Shown here: positions 20,107 to 31,288 of the stretch, one piece after another
Layout of the letters: every line of letters starts with the position of its first letter
Position numbering within the stretch: the first letter of the stretch is position 1
NCBI GenBank assembly: GCA_019636015.1
Contig: JAHBYJ010000002.1
Span: 310,001-374,000, forward strand
Source: Parvibaculaceae bacterium
GTDB taxonomy: Bacteria; Pseudomonadota; Alphaproteobacteria; Parvibaculales; Parvibaculaceae
Direction of reading: 5' to 3'
Length of the DNA: 64,000 nucleotides
Program-made: the position numbers and the translations under genes
The notes under the pieces: generated by a model
Seen by the model: only the letters and a program-made list of their open reading frames with translations
What the model was told of the DNA's origin: nothing
Databases searched by the model: none

Positions 20107-21783
20107 CTAGTTCGCCTGGCGGCGAAGGAAGGTCGGGATCTCGAGCTGCTCTTCTTCATGCGAGGGCTGCACGAGGCGGCTCTCGGTCGAGGGCGACAGG
20201 CTTTCGGGCTGCCGGACCGGCTCGGGCGCAGGGCGCGCGGCGGGGCGCTGGGCCGCCACGGGCTCGCGGCGCGCTGCCTGCGGCGCGGGCTGCATATCCT
20301 CATCCGCGTCCTTGCGGCGGCCGCCCGTCAGACGCTCGAAGAAGCTCGGGCCCTTTTTCGGCGCCCGCGAAGCCTGAACGGACTGTGCCTTCTGTCCGAG
20401 GAAAGACGGAAGATCGCTCTGGCCCGTCTGCACCCGGTCGAGGTCGCCCGGGATGAAGGGGCGCGGAGCACGGGGTTCGGCCCGCACGGCGCTTGCCGCG
20501 ACGACCGGCGCTTCCGGCTCCGGCCTCACCGCCTGATGGCGGGGTTCCGGCTTGTGGATGATCACCTCCGCCTCGAACTCCTTCGGATCGAACTGGCCGG
20601 AGATCGGCAGCTTGGGCGCCTCCTCCTCGATTGCCAGTTCCGGCTGAGCCGAAACGGCAGACGTCATCCGCTCTTCAATGTGCTCGACCTGCGCCTGCAC
20701 GGGGCTCGCTTGGCGGGCAACATGCGCCTGCACCGGTGCCGTGCGGAACGGGGTCCGCTCGGGCGCCACAGCCCGGACCTGCGCAGCCGGCGCTTCGGGC
20801 TTTGCCATCTGGGTTTCGGCCGCTTCGATGCCCGTCGCGACGACGGAAACGCGCATCCGTCCATCCAGCGAGGTGTCGAAGGTCGAGCCGACGATGATGT
20901 TCGCATCCGGGTCGACTTCCGACCGGATCCGGTTCGCCGCCTCGTCCACCTCATAAAGAGTGAGGTCCATGCCGCCCGTGATGTTGATGAGAACGCCCTT
21001 GGCGCCCTTCATCGACACTTCGTCGAGCAGCGGGTTCGAGATCGCCGCCTCGGCGGCTTCGATCGCGCGGTTGTCGCCGCTCGCCTCGCCCGTGCCCATC
21101 ATGGCCTTGCCCATCTCGTTCATCACGGTGCGTACGTCCGCGAAGTCGAGATTGATGAGGCCGGGCTTCATCATCAGGTCGGTGATGCCCGCCACACCCG
21201 AATGCAGAACCTGGTCCGCCATGCCGAAGGCATCGGCGAAGGTCGTGTTCTCGTTCGCGACCCGGAAGAGGTTCTGGTTCGGAATGATGATCAGCGTGTC
21301 GACATATTGCTGCAGGTCGCGGATGCCCTCCTCGGCAAGCCGCATCCGGCGAGAGCCTTCGAACTGGAAGGGCTTCGTCACCACGCCGACGGTGAGAATG
21401 CCATGCTCGCGAGCTGCGCGGGCGATGACGGGCGCCGCGCCCGTGCCCGTGCCGCCGCCCATGCCAGCCGTGATGAAGACCATGTGAGCGCCCTGCAGGT
21501 GCTCGACGATCTCATGCAACGCCTCTTCGGCGGCAGCACAACCGACTTCGGGCCGCGACCCGGCGCCGAGCCCCTCGGTGATCGACTCACCGAGCTGGAT
21601 GCGCCGTTCGGCGGAGGACAGCGCCAGCGCTTGCGCATCCGTGTTCGCCACCACGAAGTCCACGCCTTCGAGGCCTGCTTCGATCATGTTGTTGACGGCA
21701 TTGCCGCCCGCGCCCCCGACACCGAATACGGTGATCCGGGGCTTGAGTTCCTGTGTCTGCGGAACCGAAAGTTTGATGCTCAT
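20107..21783 (-). CDS. ftsZ: Cell division protein FtsZ
   Basis: 558 residues from ATG 21783 (AGGAGG 6 nt upstream). The tubulin-like GTPase core has [13 protein letters not shown] (residues 21-33) and the G-box GGGTGTG (109-115), NQNLFRV and the catalytic T7-loop region ([14 protein letters not shown]). About 220 residues of Pro/Ala/Glu/Arg-rich linker follow, much longer than the roughly 50-residue E. coli linker but normal for alphaproteobacteria such as Caulobacter. The conserved C-terminal peptide [10 protein letters not shown] binds FtsA. FtsZ forms the septal ring. It lies 151 nt after ftsA, enough for an extra internal promoter. Confidence 0.97.
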   Translation of the reverse strand: MSIKLSVPQTQELKPRITVFGVGGAGGNAVNNMIEAGLEGVDFVVANTDAQALALSSAERRIQLGESITEGLGAGSRPEVGCAAAEEALHEIVEHLQGAHMVFITAGMGGGTGTGAAPVIARAAREHGILTVGVVTKPFQFEGSRRMRLAEEGIRDLQQYVDTLIIIPNQNLFRVANENTTFADAFGMADQVLHSGVAGITDLMMKPGLINLDFADVRTVMNEMGKAMMGTGEASGDNRAIEAAEAAISNPLLDEVSMKGAKGVLINITGGMDLTLYEVDEAANRIRSEVDPDANIIVGSTFDTSLDGRMRVSVVATGIEAAETQMAKPEAPAAQVRAVAPERTPFRTAPVQAHVARQASPVQAQVEHIEERMTSAVSAQPELAIEEEAPKLPISGQFDPKEFEAEVIIHKPEPRHQAVRPEPEAPVVAASAVRAEPRAPRPFIPGDLDRVQTGQSDLPSFLGQKAQSVQASRAPKKGPSFFERLTGGRRKDADEDMQPAPQAARREPVAAQRPAARPAPEPVRQPESLSPSTESRLVQPSHEEEQLEIPTFLRRQAN

Positions 21784-21934
21784 GACTGCCTCCTGGGAGC
21801 GAATTGGGATACCGGGGTCGGGGTTGCCGCACATCGTCGTCGTGGCGGCGGTTCTGCGCCCCGTTTGCCGGGCGGCGCCGCAAGCCGCCCGAGCGCGCGT
21901 TCTGCGAAAATCGTTCCCGGCTTTGCGCTCTGCA

Positions 21935-23245
21935 TCAGAAGTTCTCCTTCAGCCAGCGCCCGAACCGGCGGATATGGCCGCCGGTCTGAGCCGAGTCGCC
22001 TTCATCGCCTGCTCCCGCCGTTTCCAGCGGCGAGATCTGCGAATAGGTGAGAAGTCCGGCACAGGTCGAGAAAGCAGGGCCGCCCGTCGCATCCGCCAGG
22101 CCCGTGACCCTGAGCGGATGTCCGACCCGGACCTGCTTGTCGAGCATGCGGGATGCCAGTTCGCGCGCACCATTGAGCTGCGCGGCGCCACCAGTCAGCA
22201 CCACCCTCCTGCCGGCGAGCCGGCCATAGCCGCTCGCCTCCATCCTGTCCCGTACCAGTTCGAACGTCTCCTCAAGACGCGGCTGAATGATGCCGGTCAG
22301 CATCGACCTCGGAATATGATTGGCCGAATCGGCATCGCTTTCACCCACCTGCGGCACGTCGATCATTTCCCTCTCATCCGACGGGCTCGCAAGCGCGCTC
22401 CCGTAAAGCGTCTTCATCCGCTCGGCATGAGCGAGCGGCGTGGAGAGCCCCCGGGCAATGTCATTGGTAATGTGATTCCCGCCAATTGGCACGGAATCGC
22501 AGAAAACCATCGCGCCTTCGAAGAAGATCGAGAGCGACGTCGTACCGCCGCCCATGTCGATCATGGCAACGCCGAGGTCCATTTCGTCCTCGACGAGGCA
22601 GGCCAGCCCGCTCGCATAGGGCGATACGGCGATTCCCGCCACCGCAAGGTGGCAGCGCTCGATGCAGAGCTCGAGATTGCGGAGCGGGCCACGCAGCACG
22701 CTCACCATATGCACCTCGACGCCCAGCTTTTCGCCGAACATGCCGCGCGGATCGCGCACGCCCCGGCTGCCATCGACCGAGTAGTTCGTCGGAATGGCGT
22801 GCAGAACGTCGCGGCCCTCGGGCTGGAAGTTCGCCTGCGCGTGCTGGATCAGCCGTGAGACGTCCTGGTCCGTCGTTTCGCCGCCCGAGATCGAGGCGCG
22901 CACACCGACCGTCTGGCTCTTCGGCTCCGCACCGGAAAAACCGACCACCACATCGCGAATCGTGACGCCGGCCATCCGCTCCGCCGCATCGACCGCCACG
23001 CGGATTGCCTCCTCGGCGGCGTCCATGTCCACGACCGCGCCCGCCCGGATGCCGCGAGACACCTGATGCCCGATGCCGATGACACGAACCGGCGCATGCC
23101 CATTGGCGAGCCGTCCCGGCTCGATCTTCGCGATGAAACAGGAAATCTTGCTCGAGCCCACATCGAGCGCGGCGATCGTGCCCGACCGGCCCGCCGCAAC
23201 CGGACGCCCCTGAAAACTACGCGATCCCAGAGAGACCATATTCAT
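21935..23245 (-). CDS. ftsA: Cell division protein FtsA
   Basis: 436 residues, actin-like fold: [17 protein letters not shown] (phosphate 1), [40 protein letters not shown] (phosphate 2) and [21 protein letters not shown] (adenosine motif). The C-terminus WLKENF is a short amphipathic membrane-targeting tail. FtsA tethers FtsZ polymers to the membrane. It overlaps ftsQ by 4 nt (ATGA). A second in-frame ATG at codon 3 is an alternative start. Confidence 0.96.
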   Translation of the reverse strand: MNMVSLGSRSFQGRPVAAGRSGTIAALDVGSSKISCFIAKIEPGRLANGHAPVRVIGIGHQVSRGIRAGAVVDMDAAEEAIRVAVDAAERMAGVTIRDVVVGFSGAEPKSQTVGVRASISGGETTDQDVSRLIQHAQANFQPEGRDVLHAIPTNYSVDGSRGVRDPRGMFGEKLGVEVHMVSVLRGPLRNLELCIERCHLAVAGIAVSPYASGLACLVEDEMDLGVAMIDMGGGTTSLSIFFEGAMVFCDSVPIGGNHITNDIARGLSTPLAHAERMKTLYGSALASPSDEREMIDVPQVGESDADSANHIPRSMLTGIIQPRLEETFELVRDRMEASGYGRLAGRRVVLTGGAAQLNGARELASRMLDKQVRVGHPLRVTGLADATGGPAFSTCAGLLTYSQISPLETAGAGDEGDSAQTGGHIRRFGRWLKENF

Positions 23246-24234
23246 GTATTGCCTCCACGTGCGGCGCCACCCGTCCGCACCAAGCCCTTGTTCGCCTTTA
23301 CTTCAGCCGCGAGACCCATGCCGTTCATCGCACCTTCGGCCAGCTCGACCGTCACGCGGTCCGGCAGGCGGAGATCGATGGCAACGACATCCCGCGACAA
23401 AATCCTGTGCTTGCCGTCCTGCGCCGTCAGCATGGCGAGCGCGGCGGCAATGCCGGTCTCCGGCAGCTTCACATCGACCCCGTTTTCGAGACGGAGGTTC
23501 CAGCGCCGGTCGCTGACGCGCACAAAGGCGCGCACGCGAGAAAGAAGCTGCGGCTGCTCGGCCCGCATCAGCTTGAGGAGTTCGGGCGCCGCACGGGGTG
23601 CGCCGAAGCCCACGATGAACGGCAGATGTGCGAAATCCTGCACGCCCTCATCCGTGATCGGCCGGCCGCTCGCATCGATCAGCGAGAGTTCGCCGCCCCG
23701 CTGCCAGAGAGCGAAAGGCTCGCGCTCGGCGATCTCGATGCGGATCGTGTCGGGCAGCAGCCGCGTTACCGTCGCCGCCTCGACCCAGTCGAGACGCTCG
23801 ATGCTCTGCCGCGCCGTTTCCGTGTCAAAGCCGAAGATCGGATCGCCGCGCTTCACGCCAACCGCCGTCAGCAGCTCGTCCTTGCGGGTCTGCGTACGCC
23901 CCGTCACGCGCACGTCCTGGATCGAAAAACCCGACAGCGCGAGAGCCTTGTTCACCTGCCGCGAGGCTTGATCGCGCATGGCCTGCGCATGGCCGCCAAT
24001 GCCGAAACCGTAGATGCCGACAAGCGCGATCAACGCCACGGCGCCCCAGGCGAAAGGCCGCGTGGCGATGTCGCCTTCTCGCAGCCGCTCGAACCATTGC
24101 CCGATGAGTCCGGCCGGACGTTCCCTGCGGCGGCCGGCGCCGCCCGCGGCCCGGCGCTTGGCCGGCGCCTGTTTCGCGTTCCGCTTCGGCGCTGTGCGAA
24201 CGCCGGTGCGCGACTGGGCCTTTACCTGTCGCAT
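23242..24234 (-). CDS. ftsQ: Cell division protein FtsQ
   Basis: 330 residues. The cytoplasmic tail is long and very basic (about 50 residues with many K/R), then one membrane helix FAWGAVALIALVGIYGFGI (about 63-81), a POTRA domain (FSIQDVRVTGRTQTRKDELLTAVGVKRGDPIFGFDTETARQSIERLDWVEAATVTRLLPDTIRIEIAEREPFALW) and the FtsQ-type beta domain. It recruits FtsL and FtsB in the divisome. The start lies 13 nt inside the end of ddl, with GAGGA 7 nt upstream of the ATG. Confidence 0.93.
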   Translation of the reverse strand: MRQVKAQSRTGVRTAPKRNAKQAPAKRRAAGGAGRRRERPAGLIGQWFERLREGDIATRPFAWGAVALIALVGIYGFGIGGHAQAMRDQASRQVNKALALSGFSIQDVRVTGRTQTRKDELLTAVGVKRGDPIFGFDTETARQSIERLDWVEAATVTRLLPDTIRIEIAEREPFALWQRGGELSLIDASGRPITDEGVQDFAHLPFIVGFGAPRAAPELLKLMRAEQPQLLSRVRAFVRVSDRRWNLRLENGVDVKLPETGIAAALAMLTAQDGKHRILSRDVVAIDLRLPDRVTVELAEGAMNGMGLAAEVKANKGLVRTGGAARGGNT

Positions 24235-25145
24235 GAAGCGTCCTCCACCATCCAGCTCACCAACTCGCCATAGGTGTATCCCGCAAGCCCGGCGAGCTCC
24301 GGTACCAGCGATGTCGGCGTCATGCCGGGCTGCGTGTTCACTTCGAGCAGAATGAGTTCGCCCTTGCCGGGCCGCGTATCGTCGAAGCGGAAATCGGCGC
24401 GCGACACGCCCCGGCAGCCAAGCGCCTTGTGCGCGGCGAGCGTGACGCGTTGCACCTCGGCATAGGTCTCGGCATCGATCGGCGCCGGGAAGATGTGGCG
24501 CGAACCGCCCGCCTTGTATTTGGCTTCGTAGTCATAGAACTGCGTGGAGGCGACGATCTCCGTCACTTCGAGCACCTGCTCGCCCATCACGGCGCAGGTC
24601 AGTTCCCGTCCCGCGATGTAGCGCTCCGCCATCACCTCGTCGCCGAGATTCCATTCCGGCGAGGTAAGCTCTGCCGGCGGCCGGTTGTCGCCCTCACGGA
24701 TGATGAAGACGCCGACGGACGATCCCTCGCTCACCGGCTTGATCACATAGGGGGGCTCCATCACATGACCGAGCGCCGCCTGCTCGCGCGGCACCACGAC
24801 ACTTTCAGCGACCGGCAGTCCCGCCGCCCGGAACATCGGCTTCGACCGCTCCTTGTTCATGGCGAGCGCCGAGGCGAGCACGCCCGAATGCGTGTAGGGA
24901 ATGCGCAGAATTTCAAGCAGGCCCTGGATGCAGCCATCCTCGCCCCAGCGCCCATGCAGCGCATTGAAGGCGACATCGGGCTTCACCCTGAGAAGCTCGT
25001 CCGCAATGTCGCGGCCGACATCGATCTCGGTCACACGGTAGCCATGGGACTTCAGCGCCTCGGCGCAGCCCTTGCCCGAAACGAGGCTCACTTCGCGTTC
25101 CGCGCTCCAGCCGCCCTTGAGAACGGCAACATGCTTCCCGCTCAT
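24222..25145 (-). CDS. ddl: D-alanine--D-alanine ligase
   Basis: 307 residues from ATG 25145 with GGAGG upstream; the open frame to 25340 is overlap with murB. ATP-grasp enzyme: [74 protein letters not shown] and [18 protein letters not shown] (Mg and D-Ala binding). It makes D-Ala-D-Ala for MurF. It overlaps murB by 4 nt and ftsQ by 13 nt. Confidence 0.96.
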   Translation of the reverse strand: MSGKHVAVLKGGWSAEREVSLVSGKGCAEALKSHGYRVTEIDVGRDIADELLRVKPDVAFNALHGRWGEDGCIQGLLEILRIPYTHSGVLASALAMNKERSKPMFRAAGLPVAESVVVPREQAALGHVMEPPYVIKPVSEGSSVGVFIIREGDNRPPAELTSPEWNLGDEVMAERYIAGRELTCAVMGEQVLEVTEIVASTQFYDYEAKYKAGGSRHIFPAPIDAETYAEVQRVTLAAHKALGCRGVSRADFRFDDTRPGKGELILLEVNTQPGMTPTSLVPELAGLAGYTYGELVSWMVEDASCDR

Positions 25146-26074
25146 GCGCTGCCCTCCTTCTGCTTGCGGCCGATGCGCCGGATTTCCCATTCGAGTGTGA
25201 CGCCGCTCGCTTCCTTCACGCGGGCGCGCACTTCCTCGCCCAGCTCTTCGAGATCGCTCGCCGTCGCCTCGCCCGTATTGATGAGAAAGTTGCAGTGAAG
25301 TTCGGACACCTGCGCCCCGCCGCGCGTCAGACCGCGGCATCCCGCCGCGTCGATGAGCTGCCAGGACTTGTGGCCTTCCGGGTTCTTGAAGGTCGAGCCG
25401 CCCGTCCGCGTACGCACCGGCTGCGTCGCCTCGCGCGACGAGGTGATCTCGTTCATCTTTGCGAGAATCTCGTCCTTGTCGCCGGGCCGCCCCTGAAACA
25501 GCGCCTCGACAAAGATCAGGTCTTCAGCTGCGCCACTGTGACGATAGCGATATTGCATATCTTCGTTCTTCAGGATGAGCCGCTTGCCCTTCCGGTCGAT
25601 CGCCACGGCCTCGATGAGAACGTCCTTCGTCTCGCCGCCATAGGCGCCTGCATTCATGCGCAAGGCGCCGCCGATCGAGCCCGGAATGCCGCGATAGAAC
25701 TCGAGACCTGCAAGCCCCGCTTCCTGCGCCGCGCGGGAGACCGCGACGTCGAGCGCCGCCGTTCCCGCGCGGACACAGGTCCCCTCGATAGAGATATTCA
25801 TGAAGCCCCGGCCGAGACGGATGACGACGCCTTCGACGCCGCCTTCCCGCACGAGCAGGTTCGAACCGACACCGATCACCGTCACCGGAATGTCCTCAGG
25901 CGTGGCCGCAAGAAAGGCCGCGAGATCGCCCGCATCGGCCGGCCGGAACAGCACCTCGGCATTGCCGCCGGCGCGGAACCAGGTGAGCGGCGCAAGCGGC
26001 GCATCAGCCACCAGCTCGCCGCGTACTTCGGGCAAGTGGTCGATGAGGGAACGGGTCGCTTCGGCGGCCATCAT
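25142..26074 (-). CDS. murB: UDP-N-acetylenolpyruvoylglucosamine reductase
   Basis: 310 residues from ATG 26074. FAD-binding region [69 protein letters not shown] (with catalytic Arg) and [53 protein letters not shown], containing the proton-donor Ser/Cys region and the late Glu. It reduces the enolpyruvyl group to lactyl in UDP-MurNAc synthesis. The start overlaps the murC stop (ATGATGG), and codon 2 is also ATG. Confidence 0.96.
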   Translation of the reverse strand: MMAAEATRSLIDHLPEVRGELVADAPLAPLTWFRAGGNAEVLFRPADAGDLAAFLAATPEDIPVTVIGVGSNLLVREGGVEGVVIRLGRGFMNISIEGTCVRAGTAALDVAVSRAAQEAGLAGLEFYRGIPGSIGGALRMNAGAYGGETKDVLIEAVAIDRKGKRLILKNEDMQYRYRHSGAAEDLIFVEALFQGRPGDKDEILAKMNEITSSREATQPVRTRTGGSTFKNPEGHKSWQLIDAAGCRGLTRGGAQVSELHCNFLINTGEATASDLEELGEEVRARVKEASGVTLEWEIRRIGRKQKEGSA

Positions 26075-27549
26075 TTCTTCCCTCCCCGCTTCTTCGCCTT
26101 CGCAGGCGCCTTCTTTGCAGCAGACTTCTTCGCGCCCTTCTTGCCGAGCTTTGCAAGATCCTCGGCCAGCGCATTCGCCCAATAGGTGATGCTGCCCGCA
26201 CCGAGACAGACGACGAGATCGCCGGGCTTCGCCACGTCGGCTATCAGCCCCGGCAGTGCTTCGGGGCTCTCGAGCGGCATGACATCCCTATGGCCGCGGT
26301 CGCGAAGTCCCTGCACCAGCGCATCGCGGCTTGCGCCTTCGATCGGCTTCTCACCCGCCTCATAAACATCGGCGACGATCACGGCATCGGCGTCGTTGAA
26401 GCAGGCGCAGAACTCGTCGAAGAGATTGTGGAGCCGCGTATAGCGATGCGGCTGCACCACCGCGATGGTACGGCCCTGCGTGGCAGATCGCGCGGCCTGA
26501 AGCACGGCGGCGATTTCCACGGGATGATGCCCGTAATCGTCGTAAATATTGACGCCATTCCATTCGCCAACATGGGTGAAGCGCCGCTTCACGCCGCCAA
26601 AGCCTTCCAGCGCCTCGCGGATGCGCTTGTCGCCGATGCCCATCTGAATAGCGACGCCGATGGCAGCGAGACTGTTCAGCATGTTGTGCGTGCCATGCAT
26701 CGCCAGACGCACGCCGGTCAGCTCGCGCTTCTCGCCGGTCTTGCGGTCGGTGATCGTCACGTCGAAGACATTATAGCCGCCATCGACACGCTGGTTCGTG
26801 GCACGGATATCGGCCTGCGGATTGGTGCCATAGGTGACGATCCGGCGGTCGCGCACGCGGCCGATCAGTGCTTGCACTTCCGGATGGTCGATGCACATTA
26901 CGGCGGCGCCATAGAAAGGCACGTTCTCCACAAAGGTCAGGAAGGCGTCTTTAGCGGCTTCGAACGTGCCGTAATAGTCGAGATGTTCGGGATCGATATT
27001 CGTGACGATCGCGACAGTTGCTGGCAGCTTCACGAAGGTGCCGTCGGACTCGTCCGCCTCCACCACCATCCACTCGCCTTCGCCAAGGCGCGCATTGGTG
27101 CCATAAGCATTGATGATGCCGCCATTGATGACGGTCGGATCGAGGCCCGCCTTGTCGAGAATCGCGGCGACGAGAGAGGTCGTCGTCGTCTTGCCATGCG
27201 TTCCGGCAATCGCGACGCAGCTCTTGAGGCGCATCAGTTCGGCGAGCATTTCCGCGCGCCGCACTACAGGCAGGAAGCGCGCCCGCGCTTCCATCAGTTC
27301 GGGATTGTCGGGCCGAATCGCCGAGGAGACGACGATCACCTGTGCATCCGCAAGGTTCTCCGCTTTCTGGCCGATAAAGACCTTGATGCCGAGCGCCTTC
27401 AACCGCTTCACATTGGCGCTGTCGGAAAGGTCGCTTCCCTGCACCTTGTAGCCGAGGTTATGCATGACTTCGGCAATGCCGCTCATGCCGATGCCGCCGA
27501 TGCCGGTGAAATGGATGGTGCCGATGTCGAGTGGTGCCGGACGCATCAT
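26071..27549 (-). CDS. murC: UDP-N-acetylmuramate--L-alanine ligase
   Basis: 492 residues. [25 protein letters not shown] is the MurC Rossmann start. Mur ligase P-loop [14 protein letters not shown] (Lys120), [20 protein letters not shown] and [14 protein letters not shown] follow. The last 25 residues (about 468-492) form a Lys/Ala tail ([23 protein letters not shown]) beyond the normal enzyme end, reminiscent of nucleoid- or anion-binding tails. The tail reads cleanly into the murB overlap, so it is not a frameshift. It adds L-Ala to UDP-MurNAc. Confidence 0.96.
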   Translation of the reverse strand: MMRPAPLDIGTIHFTGIGGIGMSGIAEVMHNLGYKVQGSDLSDSANVKRLKALGIKVFIGQKAENLADAQVIVVSSAIRPDNPELMEARARFLPVVRRAEMLAELMRLKSCVAIAGTHGKTTTTSLVAAILDKAGLDPTVINGGIINAYGTNARLGEGEWMVVEADESDGTFVKLPATVAIVTNIDPEHLDYYGTFEAAKDAFLTFVENVPFYGAAVMCIDHPEVQALIGRVRDRRIVTYGTNPQADIRATNQRVDGGYNVFDVTITDRKTGEKRELTGVRLAMHGTHNMLNSLAAIGVAIQMGIGDKRIREALEGFGGVKRRFTHVGEWNGVNIYDDYGHHPVEIAAVLQAARSATQGRTIAVVQPHRYTRLHNLFDEFCACFNDADAVIVADVYEAGEKPIEGASRDALVQGLRDRGHRDVMPLESPEALPGLIADVAKPGDLVVCLGAGSITYWANALAEDLAKLGKKGAKKSAAKKAPAKAKKRGGKK

Positions 27550-28739
27550 GCACCTCCCGCTGCAAACTGAAGTTCGGCGGAACCGCCGTCATTCGCGATC
27601 TGCTTTGCGGCGCGGTTGCGCAAGGCCCGATAGTCGCCGCGCCCCAGCGCCTCGACGAGATCGGCAAGATCGCGCACGGCGTTGGGCTGGCCAAGCGATT
27701 TGGCCGCACGCGCTGCATCGGCGAGGTCGCCCGGATGTGCGAAGAGCGATTGAAGCCGCGCCGAAAGCGCTACTTCAGTGAAATCCTTTTGTTCGATCAT
27801 GAACCCCGCGCCCGCTTCCGCGAACTTTCCTGCATTGGCCTTCTGGTCGTTGTCGAGCGAGTGCGGCAGCGGCACGAGGATCGCCGGACGGCCGATCACC
27901 GCGAGCTCGCTCACCGTGGAGGCGCCTGACCGGCCGATCACGAGATGCGCCGCCGCAATACGCTCCGGCATATCGTCAAAGAAGGACTGCAGCTCGGCGG
28001 CAATACCCGCATGGGCGTAGATGCCTTGCACGCGTTCGATATCCTCCGGCCGCGCCTGTTGCACCACGCGAAGCCGGTCGCGCATTTCCTGCGGCAGCTG
28101 CGCCAACGCGCCGGGCACGACATCGCTCATCACGCGCGCACCCTGGCTGCCGCCGAATACCAGAAGCCGGATCACGCCATCGGCCTGCGGCGCCTCATAG
28201 AGCCTGCCCGCCTGCTGGATCACGGCATCGCGCACGGGATTGCCGGTCGTCACGAGCTTGCTGGCATCGCGCGCCTTCAGGAATTTCGGCTTGTCGAAGG
28301 TCGAGGCGATAGCGTCGACATGCGGCGCCACAAGACGGTTTACCCGCCCGAGCACCGCGTTCTGCTCATGCACGCAGGCAGGCGTGCCGCGCAGCACCGC
28401 TGCGACAACGGGCGGCAGCGTCGGATATCCGCCGAAGCCGATCAGCGCTGCAGGCTTAACCCGCTGCAGAATGGCAAGTGAGCGGGCGACGCCGGCGATG
28501 ATCGCCGGTGCCGCCCTCACAAGACCGGCGATGCCTTTGCCTGAAGGTGTCGCCGAAGGAACCTCGTAGATATCCGCTTCCGGAAACAGCTTGTCGAAGC
28601 GCTGCGCCCGCTCGTCCGTCATCAGCACGATCTTGCGTCCACGGCGGCGCAACTCCTGCGCCAGCGCCTGGCCGGGAAAGAGATGGCCGCCCGTGCCGCC
28701 CGCGGCAATGACGATGGGGCCGTCCGGATGGCGCGTCAT
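27546..28739 (-). CDS. murG: UDP-GlcNAc:lipid I GlcNAc transferase MurG
   Basis: 397 residues from ATG 28739, overlapping the ftsW stop (ATGA). A longer open frame runs upstream to 30104 only because ftsW is stop-free in that frame. The GT-B glycosyltransferase shows [69 protein letters not shown] and [37 protein letters not shown] (UDP-GlcNAc site). It converts lipid I into lipid II on the cytoplasmic face of the inner membrane. It extends about 35 residues beyond E. coli MurG at the C-terminus. Confidence 0.96.
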   Translation of the reverse strand: MTRHPDGPIVIAAGGTGGHLFPGQALAQELRRRGRKIVLMTDERAQRFDKLFPEADIYEVPSATPSGKGIAGLVRAAPAIIAGVARSLAILQRVKPAALIGFGGYPTLPPVVAAVLRGTPACVHEQNAVLGRVNRLVAPHVDAIASTFDKPKFLKARDASKLVTTGNPVRDAVIQQAGRLYEAPQADGVIRLLVFGGSQGARVMSDVVPGALAQLPQEMRDRLRVVQQARPEDIERVQGIYAHAGIAAELQSFFDDMPERIAAAHLVIGRSGASTVSELAVIGRPAILVPLPHSLDNDQKANAGKFAEAGAGFMIEQKDFTEVALSARLQSLFAHPGDLADAARAAKSLGQPNAVRDLADLVEALGRGDYRALRNRAAKQIANDGGSAELQFAAGGA

Positions 28740-29881
28740 GCGTTCCTCCATCCGTTGGCCGTGCTCGCATGGGCGCCGACCCGGCGCCGCGTCAGCGCGA
28801 GCAGCATGCCCATCGAGAAGGCAAGCGCGAGGAGCGACGAACCGCCATAGGAAATGAAGGGAAGCGTCATGCCCTTGGCCGGCATGAGATTCACATTCAC
28901 CGCCATATTGATAAGCGCCTGCAACCCGAACTGCGCGACCAGCCCGCAGGTCGCGAACTGAACGAACAGATCCTGTTCTTCCATCGCCTGGCGCAGCGCG
29001 CGAATGACGATGAAGGCGAACAGTCCGATGATGATGAGGCCGACGATAACGCCATATTCTTCCGCCGCCACGGCGAAAATGAAGTCGGTATGTGCGTCCG
29101 GCAGGATGCGCTTCACCACGCCCTCGCCGGGCCCGCGGCCGAACAATCCGCCCGCGTTGACGGCGTCGAGAGCCCGGTCGATCTGATAGGTGTCGCCGGA
29201 TTCCGGATTGAGGAACCGGTCCACGCGGCTCGCTACATGGGGCATGGTCGAATAGGCACCGAAGGCGCCCAACGTCGCGGCGCCCGCAAGTCCGCCGATC
29301 CAGGCCCAGGAAAGCCCGGCCATGAAGAACATCGCGCCGAATACCAGCGTCACCAGCATGAGTTGGCCGAAATCGGGCTGCAGCGCCAGCACGCCCACGA
29401 CCATCGCATAGAGCACGAGCGCAAAAGCTGTCCCCGGCACTTCGGGCGTGCGCTGCGCCTCGGCGAAGAACCAGGCGACAAGCACCACGAAGGACGGCTT
29501 CACGAATTCGGAGGGCTGGAGACCGAGCGGCCCGATATGAAGCCATCGATGCGCGCCGTTGATCTCCGGGCCGATGACGAGGGTAAGCCCCATCAGCACG
29601 AAGGAGACCGCAAAGACGATGGCGGCGACGCGGCGCACCATACGCAGGTTGAGCAGCGACACACCGATCATGATGGCGATGGCCGGCACGAAAAATACGA
29701 GCTGCCGGTAGACGAAATGGAAGGGCTGCAGATTGATGCGCATGGCGACGGCGGGGCTCGCGGCAAGCGCAAGCACGGCACCGAGCATCATCAGACTGAA
29801 CAGGCCGAGCAGCGTCCACTTGTCGACGGTCCACCACCATTCGGCGATCGCGCTGCGGTTGGTGCGGGCGAGGCGGATCAT
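28736..29881 (-). CDS. ftsW: Septal peptidoglycan polymerase FtsW (SEDS family)
   Basis: 381 residues from ATG 29881, overlapping murD by 4 nt. Ten hydrophobic segments. SEDS motifs include NGAHRWLHIGPLGLQPSEFVKPSFVVLVAWFF, QPDFGQLMLVTLVFGAMFF (catalytic Asp region), ALDAVNAGGLFGRGPGEGVVKRILPDAHTDFIFAVAAEEYG and PAKGMTLPFISYGGSSLLALAFSMGMLLAL. It works with FtsI as the septal glycan-strand polymerase/transpeptidase pair, and FtsI is encoded in the same operon. Confidence 0.96.
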   Translation of the reverse strand: MIRLARTNRSAIAEWWWTVDKWTLLGLFSLMMLGAVLALAASPAVAMRINLQPFHFVYRQLVFFVPAIAIMIGVSLLNLRMVRRVAAIVFAVSFVLMGLTLVIGPEINGAHRWLHIGPLGLQPSEFVKPSFVVLVAWFFAEAQRTPEVPGTAFALVLYAMVVGVLALQPDFGQLMLVTLVFGAMFFMAGLSWAWIGGLAGAATLGAFGAYSTMPHVASRVDRFLNPESGDTYQIDRALDAVNAGGLFGRGPGEGVVKRILPDAHTDFIFAVAAEEYGVIVGLIIIGLFAFIVIRALRQAMEEQDLFVQFATCGLVAQFGLQALINMAVNVNLMPAKGMTLPFISYGGSSLLALAFSMGMLLALTRRRVGAHASTANGWRNA

Positions 29882-31284
29882 GCGGCAGCCCCTCCCTTGG
29901 CGAGACGCTCCTGCACGGCGGCACGGAACATGTCGCCGCGCTCCTCGAAGCTCTTGAACTGATCGAAGGAAGCACAGGCCGGCGACAGCAGCACGACCTT
30001 GAGAGCATGAGGATCGGCCACCGCGTCGCGCGAGGCCGCTTCGACCGCGCGGTCCAGCGTGCCGCAATGAACGGCCTCGACCTTGCCACGCAAGGTTTCC
30101 GCAAAGACAGATGCCGCTTCGCCGATCAGATAGGCGCGGCGGATGCGCGGGAACCATTCTTCGAGAGTGGAGATGCCGCCCTCTTTCGCCTTGCCGCCGA
30201 TGATCCAGTAGATGTTGTCATAGGTCGCGAGCGCCTTCGACGCAGCGTCGGCATTCGTTGCCTTGCTGTCGTTCACATAGCGCACACCATCCGCCTCGCC
30301 GACGATCTCCATGCGATGCGCGAGACCGGGGAAGCTTTCGAAAGCGGTGAGAATGCGCTCGCGCTGATAGCCGAGCGCGCGGCCCGCGGCATAGGCGGCG
30401 GCGGCATTCTGCCAGTTATGCGCGCCCGCGAGCGTCTTGATGGCGGCAAGGTCGCCTGCCTTGATCGCTTGCGTCCCGAGACTGTCATGCAGCACGCCAT
30501 TCAGCGCGTAGACGCCACGCGACAACGCCTTGCCGACGGAGATCGGCACCACGGTCTCCGCCCGCTTTGCGATCTCGCGCGTGCAGATTCCGCTGGTCAT
30601 GGCGTCGTCCACGCCGATCACCGCCGTGTCACCAGCCCGCTGATGCGCAAAGAGCCGCGCCTTCACGTCTGCGTAGTGCTCGACCGTGCCGTGGCGGTCG
30701 ATATGGTCCGGCGTGATGTTGAGCAGCACCGCAACATCGGGCTTGAGAGAAGGCGCGAGGTCTATCTGATAGGACGACACTTCCACCACATAAACGGTCG
30801 AAGATTCCGGCGCTTCAAGCTCCAGTACCGGCTTGCCAATATTGCCGCCGACCTGCGCATTGCCGCCGCAGCGCCGAACCATATGGCCGATCAGCGCCGT
30901 CGTGGTGGATTTTCCGTTCGTGCCCGTGATTGCGACGATGCGGGCAGCCTTGCCGCTCGCTGCCACCGCGCGCTGGAAGAGTTCGACATCGCCGATCACC
31001 TCGACGCCTGCTGCCTGCGCCTTCTTCACGGCGGCATGAGGTTCGGGGTGCGTGAAGGGAATGCCGGGGCTCAGGATCATGGCCGCAAGCGTGCTCCAGT
31101 CCCATTGCGCCGCGTCCGCAAGCAGGAAACCTTCCTTCGCGGCTTCCTCACGCTTCGCAGCCGCATCGTCCCAAGCGAAAACCTTCGCGCCGCCGGCCTC
31201 GAGCGAACGCACGGTCGCGAGCCCGGACTTGCCGAGCCCCAGCACCGCCACGTTCCTTTTCTCGAAGCCTGTCGCGGCGATCAT
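29878..31284 (-). CDS. murD: UDP-N-acetylmuramoyl-L-alanine--D-glutamate ligase
   Basis: 468 residues. It begins FEKRNVAVLGLGKSGLATVRSLEAGGAKVFAWDD. P-loop ITGTNGKSTTTALIGHM, LNITPDHIDRHGTVEHYADVKARLF, the GLAHRMEIVGEADGVRYVNDSKATN motif diagnostic of MurD, and WIIGGKAKEGGISTLE. It adds D-Glu to UDP-MurNAc-L-Ala. It lies 4 nt after mraY and overlaps ftsW by 4 nt. Confidence 0.96.
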   Translation of the reverse strand: MIAATGFEKRNVAVLGLGKSGLATVRSLEAGGAKVFAWDDAAAKREEAAKEGFLLADAAQWDWSTLAAMILSPGIPFTHPEPHAAVKKAQAAGVEVIGDVELFQRAVAASGKAARIVAITGTNGKSTTTALIGHMVRRCGGNAQVGGNIGKPVLELEAPESSTVYVVEVSSYQIDLAPSLKPDVAVLLNITPDHIDRHGTVEHYADVKARLFAHQRAGDTAVIGVDDAMTSGICTREIAKRAETVVPISVGKALSRGVYALNGVLHDSLGTQAIKAGDLAAIKTLAGAHNWQNAAAAYAAGRALGYQRERILTAFESFPGLAHRMEIVGEADGVRYVNDSKATNADAASKALATYDNIYWIIGGKAKEGGISTLEEWFPRIRRAYLIGEAASVFAETLRGKVEAVHCGTLDRAVEAASRDAVADPHALKVVLLSPACASFDQFKSFEERGDMFRAAVQERLAKGGAAA

Positions 31285-31288
31285 GTCC

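Noticed and set aside
27546-30104. An 852-residue MurG with a long N-terminal extension
   Set aside because: The upstream part is a shadow frame of ftsW. The MurG start at 28739 overlaps the FtsW stop in the operon's usual ATGA pattern, and [10 protein letters not shown] begins right after it.
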